5,113 nucleotides of DNA from XYD12-FULL-36-8 sp041739035 (GTDB lineage Bacteria; Bacteroidota; Ignavibacteria; Ignavibacteriales; Ignavibacteriaceae): assembly GCA_041739035.1 (NCBI GenBank), contig JBGSOQ010000426.1, positions 1 through 5,113 of the forward strand, written 5' to 3'. The translations under genes were made by a program, and so were the position numbers. Below the pieces are notes generated by a model, which worked only from the letters and a program-made list of their open reading frames with translations, had not been told where the DNA came from and searched no databases. Below, in pieces: positions 1 through 5,113 of this stretch (position 1 is the first letter of the stretch; each line of letters begins with the position of its first letter).

Positions 1-51
1 TTGTCAAATGATAAAATTTGCCCAGAAAAAAGAAGTTTCAATTAATATGTG

Positions 52-741
52 TTAATCAACAAGCTTATAACCGATACCGTGCACGGTTAATATAATCTGG
101 GGGTGATTAGCATCTTTTTCCAATTTTTGTCTTAGTTTTAAAATAAAGTTATCTACTGTTCTAGTGGTAGGATTTTCTTCATAACCCCAAACTTCATTAA
201 GCAGTTCGTCCCGGCTTACTGTTTGGTTTCTTTTCTTCCACAGATAATAAATCACATCAAATTCTTTGTGCGACATTTGAATATTTTCTTTGCCTTCGAA
301 TGCAACATAAGACAAAAAATTGATTTGTAATTTCCCCAGCGGAATCATCTTATTCTTTAAATCTTCTGAAGAAAAATTTTCACCTCTACGCAGCACAGCT
401 TTAATTCTTGCCAGCAGTTCTCTTAGGCTGAACGGTTTCGTAACATAGTCGTCAGCACCAAGCTCTAATCCCAACACCTTATCAATCTCTTCTCCTTTTG
501 CTGTAAGCAGGATGATAGGTGTTGTAATTCCCTTTTTCCTCACCGTCTTACAAACATCAAAACCGGATATTTGAGGAAGCATTACATCCAGCAAGACAAG
601 ACTGTAATTATTTTCCAGAATTTTATTTAATCCTTCTTCCCCATTAGTTGCTAAATCAACTTCATAACCTTCAAATTCCAGATTGTCTTTTAAGCCGAGT
701 CTCATATTCGGTTCATCTTCAACAATTAATATTTTAGCCAT
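52..741 (-). CDS. OmpR/PhoB-family DNA-binding response regulator
   Basis: This is a cytoplasmic two-component transcription factor of 229 residues, the usual length for the family. Residues 1-120 form the receiver domain. The acidic pocket is E8/D9 (ILIVEDE), the phospho-acceptor is D52 (LVLLDVMLP), the switch Thr is T80 (LLTAKG) and the conserved Lys is K102 (YVTKPFS). Residues about 135-229 form the winged-helix domain, with the typical VWGYEENPTTRTVDNFI recognition region and the terminal HGIGYKL hairpin. The start is the ATG at 741, preceded by GGAG at 747-750 with a 5-nt gap. The kinase gene ends only 37 bp upstream, so the two are almost certainly co-transcribed and the kinase is the likely phosphodonor. 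Its targets are unknown; autoregulation of the kinase promoter or control of the upstream peptide gene would be plausible. No clear terminator follows within positions 1-51. Confidence 0.97.
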   Translation of the reverse strand: MAKILIVEDEPNMRLGLKDNLEFEGYEVDLATNGEEGLNKILENNYSLVLLDVMLPQISGFDVCKTVRKKGITTPIILLTAKGEEIDKVLGLELGADDYVTKPFSLRELLARIKAVLRRGENFSSEDLKNKMIPLGKLQINFLSYVAFEGKENIQMSHKEFDVIYYLWKKRNQTVSRDELLNEVWGYEENPTTRTVDNFILKLRQKLEKDANHPQIILTVHGIGYKLVD

Positions 742-778
742 GTTTACTCCAAAACGAATCTAGTTATAACATATTCTT

Positions 779-2281
779 TTAATTGATTTTTTTGAATTTC
801 AACCTGAAAGTGCTGCCTTCCCCGGGTTCACTGTCTATTGAAATTTCGCCTTTATGAGCATCCATAATTTGCTTAACTAGGGATAATCCCAAACCAGTTC
901 CTTTGGTATTGTGCACAAGCTCGCTTTTCACGCGATAAAACTTTTCAAAGATTCTTTTCTGGTCTTCTTTTGCAATTCCAATTCCTTTATCTGTAACTTC
1001 AGCAAAAACAAAATTCTTATATTCTCCAGTCACAAGTTCCACATACTTTTTGTCTTTACTGTATTTCACGGCATTGTCAAGCAAATTTATAACAGCTTCT
1101 GAAACAGCTTCGGCATCAGCTGAAATTTTTAGGGGAGCATGATGTCTATGAAACACAAATTCAAAACCATTATTCTGAAGATGAAACTTGTATGATTCAT
1201 ACACTTGCTCAATAATTACGTTTAGATCATATTCCTTAAATGTAAAATTCCGTTTCCCTGCTTCAATCTTAGAGAAGCTTAGTATTTTATTAACAATATT
1301 ACTCAATCTCGAGGCTTCCTGGCTGATAATTGAGTAGTACTCCATTTTCTTTTCATCTGATTTTACTCTTCCCATTTCAAGGGTTTCTGCAAACATACTA
1401 ATCAACGATAACGGGGTTCTCAGTTCGTGCGAAACATTTGATACAAATTCAGATTTTATTTGAGCAAGCTCTACCTCTTTTTTAATATTTCTAAATACGA
1501 ACCATCCACCGGCTATTAGTATAAGAATTAAACCCATGAGCATTATCAAATTATTTTGTGTTCTTTGTTTTACTAAATCCTCAATCGTCTCTCCTTTAAG
1601 CTTGATGGCTATGCTGTAACCTGGAAGCAGCCATAATTTCCTTTGTTGATTAAGCTGCCGGGGATTTGTTTTTCCTTCAGAATTAAAATCGTAAACTCTT
1701 TCTTTACTGAAAACGTAGATTGAAAATTCCTCCCGGGCAACTGATAAAATTTTGGGAGTTAGCACGTCATCGATGAATTTATCTGCCTCAATCATTAACC
1801 CACATAGATTTTTAATCCCCGGTCTATCAAGCAAAAAGAATAAAAATGTACTGTCCCTGTGTTCGATTGGTTCAATTCTGTTATATTTTTCTTTTTTATA
1901 TTCATAAAGCTTGATGAGTTTTTCTTTATTAGTCTCCAATAATCTACTAAGAGATTGATTCGGGGATTTTAGAGCACTATCCGCAAAGAAAATTTTTGTT
2001 ATGTATGAGTTATCTGCAACAAAATCCTTTAACCGAGTATCATATGCAGAAGAGTTGTCATCTTGATTGATTATATTCAGGTTATTCTGCAGCCTGCTGG
2101 CAACATCTTCGGAATATTGATTTACTGAGAAAAGAAGTGCATCGAGCTGGTTGTTGTAAATATCCTCAATCATTCTTTCCGATTGATTCAGTGTTGCTAT
2201 TTCATAAATTGAAAATATTACTGCGGGAAGTAAAATGAGAATGAGTAGAATTATTCCGATTTTTCTTGTAGTGGTATTCAA
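779..2281 (-). CDS. Membrane sensor histidine kinase (HisKA/HATPase_c), no HAMP
   Basis: This 500-residue transmembrane kinase probably phosphorylates the adjacent regulator. Transmembrane helix 1 spans about residues 7-28 and helix 2 about 245-264. They enclose a predicted periplasmic sensor of about 215 residues that I do not recognise. HisKA follows (FVSNVSHELRTPLS, phospho-acceptor H285), then HATPase_c with the N box (NLLDNAVKYS, N399/N403), G1 box (DKGIGI, D431), F box (FEKFYR, 445-450) and G2 box (GTGLGL, 461-466). All catalytic boxes are intact. Only about 15-20 residues separate helix 2 from the HisKA helix, so a HAMP domain is absent. The start is TTG at 2281 with no Shine-Dalgarno sequence. 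An in-frame TGA at 2306-2308 leaves almost no room upstream, and a later start would cut into helix 1. In the ComP position of a comQXPA-like order it would be the receptor, but ComP is a multi-pass, different type of kinase. Confidence 0.96.
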   Translation of the reverse strand: MNTTTRKIGIILLILILLPAVIFSIYEIATLNQSERMIEDIYNNQLDALLFSVNQYSEDVASRLQNNLNIINQDDNSSAYDTRLKDFVADNSYITKIFFADSALKSPNQSLSRLLETNKEKLIKLYEYKKEKYNRIEPIEHRDSTFLFFLLDRPGIKNLCGLMIEADKFIDDVLTPKILSVAREEFSIYVFSKERVYDFNSEGKTNPRQLNQQRKLWLLPGYSIAIKLKGETIEDLVKQRTQNNLIMLMGLILILIAGGWFVFRNIKKEVELAQIKSEFVSNVSHELRTPLSLISMFAETLEMGRVKSDEKKMEYYSIISQEASRLSNIVNKILSFSKIEAGKRNFTFKEYDLNVIIEQVYESYKFHLQNNGFEFVFHRHHAPLKISADAEAVSEAVINLLDNAVKYSKDKKYVELVTGEYKNFVFAEVTDKGIGIAKEDQKRIFEKFYRVKSELVHNTKGTGLGLSLVKQIMDAHKGEISIDSEPGEGSTFRLKFKKIN

Positions 2282-2350
2282 AGCAAAGTTTAAATTTTTA
2301 CTGCATCAATTTAGTGAATTTAAATTATTACCTGAAAAGAGAAACAGAAC

Positions 2351-2360
2351 ACAGATCTGT
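2351..2360. promoter_or_regulatory. 10-bp perfect palindrome upstream of the kinase gene
   Basis: ACAGATCTGT is a perfect inverted repeat between the terminator (2371-2402) and the kinase start (2281). Next to it, on the minus strand, TCTGTGT is followed directly by TCTGTTT, a 7-bp direct repeat. OmpR-family regulators usually bind direct repeats, so either element could be an operator for the kinase-regulator pair. No convincing promoter was found in the roughly 90 bp between terminator and kinase; a TAATAA box near 2327-2332 has no good -35 partner. The operator role is inference. Confidence 0.25.
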
Positions 2361-2370
2361 TGCCTTATTT

Positions 2371-2402
2371 AAAATGAAAAACGGCAGTTTTTGCTGCCGT
2401 TT
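2371..2402 (-). terminator. Rho-independent terminator after the 44-residue peptide gene
   Basis: A 9-bp perfect stem (2379-2387 paired with 2394-2402, AAACGGCAG/CTGCCGTTT) encloses a 6-nt loop. On the minus strand it is followed by a T-rich tail (TTTTTCATTTT, counting the end of the stem). It begins 23 bp after the peptide stop codon. It should separate the peptide transcript from the kinase-regulator genes, or allow only partial read-through into them. On the plus strand the tail is poor, so the minus-strand direction is favoured. Confidence 0.88.
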
Positions 2403-2425
2403 ATGAATCCTGTTAAAAGCTTTTG

Positions 2426-2560
2426 CTAAGAAGGATAACAACCCAAACGATTTGGATCAACAAGTCGAATTCTGATTTTACCTGAATCTAATTTTGTTTT
2501 CGACTTGAGCTTCTTGTTTGCATTCCTTAACAAATTCCTTAGTTCTTTGAAACCCTTCAT
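2426..2560 (-). CDS. 44-residue basic peptide with CaaX-like C-terminus; candidate prenylated signal precursor
   Basis: This small gene fills most of the gap between the isoprenoid-enzyme-like gene and the kinase. It starts at the ATG at 2560 and stops with TAG at 2426-2428; an in-frame TAA at 2582-2584 rules out a longer form. AAAGGA lies 5 nt before the start, a sigma70-like promoter lies upstream and a strong terminator begins 23 bp after the stop. The product begins MKGFKELRNLLRNANKK and is strongly basic (8 Lys, 5 Arg, 3 acidic residues). The first half looks helical. The C-terminus is RLVDPNRLGCYPS, with the only Cys (C41) four residues from the end, as in a CaaX prenylation box. It has no Trp, no hydrophobic signal peptide and no Gly-Gly leader. 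Its position between a ComQ-like gene and a kinase suggests a ComX-like pheromone precursor, modified on C41 rather than on Trp. That function is inference; an unrelated small basic protein is also possible. Confidence 0.75.
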   Translation of the reverse strand: MKGFKELRNLLRNANKKLKSKTKLDSGKIRIRLVDPNRLGCYPS

Positions 2561-2565
2561 ACATG

Positions 2566-2571
2566 TCCTTT
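2566..2571 (-). promoter_or_regulatory. Ribosome binding site that decides the peptide start
   Basis: On the minus strand AAAGGA is followed by CATGT and then ATG at 2560. Two overlapping ATGs are present (2564 and 2560). The first lies 1 nt from the AGGA, too close for normal initiation, and opens a 28-codon frame. The second is 5 nt away and opens the 44-codon frame, so the second is chosen. Confidence 0.7.
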
Positions 2572-2661
2572 CAGTTAGTTGTTAAATATGTACCGGCAAC
2601 AAAAATTTTACATGTATTTTAATATTTAAAAAATCATTTAGCAAGAAAAAACTAATTCTAT

Positions 2662-2690
2662 ATTTTACCGTGTGACTTAGAACAAATCAA
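2662..2690 (-). promoter_or_regulatory. Predicted sigma70-like promoter for the peptide gene
   Basis: TTGATT (2685-2690) and TAAAAT (2662-2667) are separated by exactly 17 bp; they match the consensus at 4 of 6 and 5 of 6 positions. The -35 box directly abuts the stop codon of the isoprenoid-enzyme-like gene. Transcription would start near 2655, giving a leader of about 95 nt. That leader contains the palindrome TACATGTA (2609-2616) and two related TACAT/ACATG elements close to the start codon, which could be regulatory. If the organism uses the Bacteroidota-type promoter consensus, this match carries less weight. Confidence 0.5.
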
Positions 2691-3683
2691 CTATTTGACC
2701 TCAAAAAGTGTCGTAAAGTTTAGGTTTTGAATCTCAATAAGAAGCTGAAGTATATAATCATCGTGTTTTTCAATCGCCCTTCTTGCTTTATCGAATAATT
2801 CCTGCCCCGTGTTGTAAATTAATTTCAATCTTTCCTGAGTAAGTACTTCGTTAATCTTCGCATCCGTTACTTCATCCGAAATTCCGAACTTATCAAAATA
2901 ACCCTTCATCACAAGGGTTTCATATCCGTTTACTAAATCTTGTTTTGCATCTGCAAGGTCATCAATTAATTGTAAACCTGCGGATAGGTGGATCAGTCCT
3001 TCAATAAGCTCTTTTATCTTTTTTTCTTGGTATCCGGCATATCTAAAAAGTGATTCATATACTATATATGTCGGCGATGCTTTTAACCCAAGTTTTTTTG
3101 CTTGATTCCAGGAGAATATGGATGGTTTCCATTTATTTTTCTTTTCCAGATATTCTATTTCAGTATACATTTTTGCATACTTTAAATAAACTCGACTTGT
3201 TATTTCTTTCCCTAAAGTTTTTTCCAACAATTCTTCCGCAATTTTAATTGCATATAAACCAACAAAGCTCAATTCGGGATTCGAGTTTCGATTGTCATTT
3301 TGAAAATCTATCATCTTGTAGCCAAAAACACCGAGGAAAAATGAATCAACAAAATCATTTAATTCTTCGTCAGAAAGTTTAAGGTTACTACTCCAAATCC
3401 AGAATAGATGGGAAGCTGTGCTAGATGATATATTATGATAGTAGAAATAAACTTCCTTTACTTTTAAGAATTCATGGAAATCTTCATTAAAAAACGGAAG
3501 ATAAAGTTCAACAGTTCTGCTTAAAACATTTATATAACTGTCTCGCAATTCACTAAATTCAAATTTTTTCTGTAATCTTTTATTCAATTCATCAAAATCG
3601 TATGTAGTTCCCCTCACCATCTCTTTAAATTTAGTCGAGAGAATCGAATCATAAATTTTTCTTACATGTGTAATGTAATTCAT
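2691..3683 (-). CDS. Class I isoprenoid-fold protein (polyprenyl synthetase/ComQ-like), candidate peptide prenyltransferase
   Basis: This 330-residue, probably all-helical, soluble protein is close in length to prenyl synthases (about 300-350). Near the C-terminus it has LQLIDDLADAKQDLVNG, with the DDxxD motif at 241-245. This is the form of the second Asp-rich motif in farnesyl diphosphate synthases, squalene/phytoene synthases and ComQ, where it binds Mg2+ and the diphosphate of the prenyl donor. The first Asp-rich region appears only as a degenerate DFQND (126-130, in FGYKMIDFQNDN), so ordinary chain elongation is doubtful and prenyl transfer to another acceptor is more likely. The start is the ATG at 3683, without a Shine-Dalgarno sequence. 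It lies 35 bp after the M24 peptidase gene, so the two probably form an operon. The candidate acceptor peptide is encoded 130 bp downstream. The fold call is fairly secure; the substrate is inferred from context only. A terpene-synthase-like role remains possible. Confidence 0.72.
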   Translation of the reverse strand: MNYITHVRKIYDSILSTKFKEMVRGTTYDFDELNKRLQKKFEFSELRDSYINVLSRTVELYLPFFNEDFHEFLKVKEVYFYYHNISSSTASHLFWIWSSNLKLSDEELNDFVDSFFLGVFGYKMIDFQNDNRNSNPELSFVGLYAIKIAEELLEKTLGKEITSRVYLKYAKMYTEIEYLEKKNKWKPSIFSWNQAKKLGLKASPTYIVYESLFRYAGYQEKKIKELIEGLIHLSAGLQLIDDLADAKQDLVNGYETLVMKGYFDKFGISDEVTDAKINEVLTQERLKLIYNTGQELFDKARRAIEKHDDYILQLLIEIQNLNFTTLFEVK

Positions 3684-3718
3684 CAGGGAAAGGAATTATT
3701 AATTGAAAAAATTCAAAA

Positions 3719-4915
3719 CTATTTATTTTTAATCAGCATCAATTTTTTCTGCGGCTTAGAGAGAAACTTACAGCCATCTTTTGTCAGAACCACTTCCTCT
3801 TCAAGTGTTGATGTTCCATAACCTTTAACAGTAAGGCGAGGTTCAATTGTGAAAACCTGAGATGCTTCAAGCTGCATAAATGGTGTATTCCCGTAGCGTT
3901 CCCAACGTGGAAATAACCCTGCGCCGCCATCGTGTACTTGCCTGCCGACTTGATGCCCAAGTCCGTGCGGATATTCTTCATATCCTTGAGACAGTATATA
4001 ATTTCTTGCAATGTCATCCATCTCAACACCTTTCACACCAGGTCTTATAGCATCAGCAACCATCTGTATAGAGTCTCGAATTACGTTAAAGCCCTTTTCA
4101 ACTTCCGGTGGAGCGCCTTTCTCACCTTTTTTTAGAACATACCAAGTTCTTTGCAAATCAGAGCAATAACCCTTGAGCTTTATTCCAAAGTCAATGTTTA
4201 CCAAATGACCCGGTTTAACCTTACGATTAGTTGGTCCTGAATGAGCGCCTTGAGTATCGGGTCCAGTGAAAACTGCAGGGCAATGATCTTCTTCCCATGC
4301 TAATTCAAATCCTTTTTTAACGACTATATTCTTTATGAAATCGGCAATTTGAATTTCACTTACACCTGGTTTAATATACTTTGTAACTGAGTCAAATATC
4401 TTCAAAGTTTCTTTTATGGCTTCTTTCATAATAGAGATTTCTGTTGCGGATTTTCTTCCACGAAGGGCTGAAATTATTTCCTCGGAACTTATTAATCTGT
4501 TCACATAATCAGTGTCATTCAAATGATCCAGCAGAATTTGATACATACCGTGAGTCAATCCATCGGCCAGAATAGAATTTTTTGAATAATTAATTACTAT
4601 GCTTTTAGGATCTTTTGATGAAATATATTCAACCAGCGGCTCTTTGACTGACTTGAGATAACTTATTACATTTTTATACAAACCATTTTTTTCGTATTTG
4701 TCCTTTTCCAAAGAACCCAAAATAGCCGCTGTATCACCATCTTTGCAAATGATAAACGCGGTTTGCCATGTACATGATTCACCAACTATCATATCCATTA
4801 CCGGATCAGAAATGATTGAGCTTTCCCTCACAAAAGTCAGCCACATATCAATATCTTTTTCTTTTAATATTTCAACGGCTTGCAGAATTTTTTCTTTTAA
4901 AATTTTATTTGACAT
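3719..4915 (-). CDS. M24 family metallopeptidase (Xaa-Pro aminopeptidase/prolidase type)
   Basis: This 398-residue, probably cytoplasmic enzyme of the pita-bread fold hydrolyses peptide bonds next to proline in related family members. Residues about 10-140 form a creatinase-like N-terminal domain. Residues about 160-390 form the catalytic domain. All five expected metal ligands are visible: D242 (NIDFG), D253 (CSDLQRT), H321 (HGLGHQVG), E358 (FTIEP) and E372 (TLEEEVVL). The conserved His residues H225 (AHSGPT) and H328 (VHDGG) are also present, so the enzyme should be active. The start is the ATG at 4915, with AGGA 6 nt upstream. No signal peptide is seen. It lies 35 bp upstream of the isoprenoid-enzyme-like gene and is probably co-transcribed with it. 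It may be a general peptide-recycling enzyme. A role in trimming the downstream peptide, which has Pro at positions 36 and 43, is speculative. Confidence 0.93.
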   Translation of the reverse strand: MSNKILKEKILQAVEILKEKDIDMWLTFVRESSIISDPVMDMIVGESCTWQTAFIICKDGDTAAILGSLEKDKYEKNGLYKNVISYLKSVKEPLVEYISSKDPKSIVINYSKNSILADGLTHGMYQILLDHLNDTDYVNRLISSEEIISALRGRKSATEISIMKEAIKETLKIFDSVTKYIKPGVSEIQIADFIKNIVVKKGFELAWEEDHCPAVFTGPDTQGAHSGPTNRKVKPGHLVNIDFGIKLKGYCSDLQRTWYVLKKGEKGAPPEVEKGFNVIRDSIQMVADAIRPGVKGVEMDDIARNYILSQGYEEYPHGLGHQVGRQVHDGGAGLFPRWERYGNTPFMQLEASQVFTIEPRLTVKGYGTSTLEEEVVLTKDGCKFLSKPQKKLMLIKNK

Positions 4916-4952
4916 AATGAATCCTAAATAAAATGAAATGATAATTAGTTTA

Positions 4953-4981
4953 AATCTATTAACACAAAACTGCTATTGCAA
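4953..4981 (-). promoter_or_regulatory. Weak candidate promoter for the M24 peptidase operon
   Basis: TTGCAA (4976-4981) and TAGATT (4953-4958) are separated by 17 bp on the minus strand, each matching the sigma70 consensus at 4 of 6 positions. This is about 40 bp before the peptidase start. The -35 box overlaps a small imperfect repeat (TTGCA...TGCAA, about 4976-4991). The 102-bp gap (4916-5017) is the only place where a promoter for this operon could lie within the window, but the match is modest. Confidence 0.25.
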
Positions 4982-5017
4982 GGAAATGCAAGATTTATCA
5001 TGATTTATTCTTTAATT

Positions 5018-5113
5018 TTATTCAACTTGCCAGCCGTAATCAATATACTTCCAATCAAAATCTTCACCATTTACGGTTATGTACATAAAGCCTTCCTCGA
5101 AACCCATGTTTGG
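5018..5113 (-). CDS. C-terminal end of an unidentified protein (partial)
   Basis: An open frame enters from the right edge of the window and ends with TAA at 5018-5020, giving 31 residues that end in DFDWKYIDYGWQVE. The aromatic-rich, beta-strand-like tail (GFMYITVNGEDFDWKYID) looks like the end of a real folded protein. It is reminiscent of the C-terminal strands of calcineurin-like metallophosphoesterases, but the fragment is too short for a family call. The start lies outside the window. It is on the same strand as all the other genes, 102 bp before the M24 peptidase gene, and no clear terminator separates them. Confidence 0.6.
   Translation of the reverse strand, partial: PNMGFEEGFMYITVNGEDFDWKYIDYGWQVE

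Noticed and set aside
5..20. A small inverted repeat (CAAAT...ATTTG) after the response regulator gene, considered as a terminator.
   Set aside because: The stem is only 5 A+T-rich base pairs, and no T-tract follows in the minus-strand direction inside the window.
911..1102. A plus-strand open frame of 63 codons.
   Set aside because: It lies fully antisense to the conserved ATPase domain of the kinase, has a Phe/Lys-rich low-complexity product and shows no ribosome binding site.
2478..2564. An overlapping 28-codon minus-strand frame starting at the first of two ATGs (MYEGFQRTKEF...).
   Set aside because: Its ATG lies only 1 nt from the AGGA, it ends inside the 44-codon frame, and the second ATG has ideal spacing and a frame that ends just before the terminator.
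52..3683. Calling these genes true comQ, comX, comP and comA orthologues.
   Set aside because: The kinase and regulator belong to other subfamilies (two-TM HisKA, OmpR-type winged helix), the peptide lacks Trp, and the enzyme similarity rests on the fold motif only. The similarity is one of architecture.
3784..4029. A minus-strand open frame of 81 codons in another phase of the peptidase gene.
   Set aside because: It overlaps the metal-binding core of the M24 peptidase, whose own frame is clearly the coding one.
4698..4931. A plus-strand open frame of 77 codons, and others at 3050-3247 and 3932-4135.
   Set aside because: All are antisense to well-supported minus-strand genes and show no recognisable domain or translation signal.
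4976..4991. TTGCA...TGCAA inverted repeat in the gap before the peptidase gene, considered as a terminator for the partial gene.
   Set aside because: The stem is 5 bp without a T-tract directly after it, so it is too weak to call.

Overview
The window is AT-rich (roughly two thirds A+T) and every supported gene lies on the minus strand, so it is best read from the right end to the left. Several genes lack a clear Shine-Dalgarno sequence and others have one. Together with the protein style (Lys/Asn/Ile-rich, two-component proteins of Bacteroidota type), this suggests the Bacteroidota/Ignavibacteriota/Chlorobiota group. That placement is an impression from composition and is not proven.

In order of transcription the layout is as follows. 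(1) 5113-5018 holds the C-terminal end of an unidentified protein. (2) 4915-3719 encodes a complete-looking M24 family metallopeptidase (Xaa-Pro aminopeptidase/prolidase type). (3) After 35 bp, 3683-2691 encodes a 330-residue protein with two Asp-rich motifs of the class I isoprenoid (polyprenyl synthetase/ComQ-like) fold. (4) A good sigma70-like promoter (2690-2662) is followed by a 44-codon gene (2560-2426) with a well-spaced ribosome binding site. Its product is very basic and ends in Cys-Tyr-Pro-Ser, and a strong intrinsic terminator (2402-2371) follows its stop codon. (5) 2281-779 encodes a membrane sensor histidine kinase. (6) After 37 bp, 741-52 encodes an OmpR/PhoB-type response regulator.

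The main observation is the gene order isoprenoid-enzyme-like protein, tiny peptide, histidine kinase, response regulator. It matches the order of comQ-comX-comP-comA, the prenylated-peptide quorum-sensing locus of Bacillus. The tiny peptide ends in RLVDPNRLGCYPS, which places a single Cys four residues from the C-terminus (CaaX-like). From memory, it also resembles the DPxxR stretch just before the prenylated Trp of ComX168 (ADPITRQWGD). The working hypothesis is a prenyl-peptide signalling cassette in a Gram-negative lineage: enzyme (2691-3683), precursor (2426-2560), sensor (779-2281) and regulator (52-741), with the M24 peptidase as a possible but unproven processing enzyme. The kinase and regulator belong to different subfamilies from ComP/ComA, and no exporter is visible. 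The resemblance is therefore to the architecture, and common descent is not shown.
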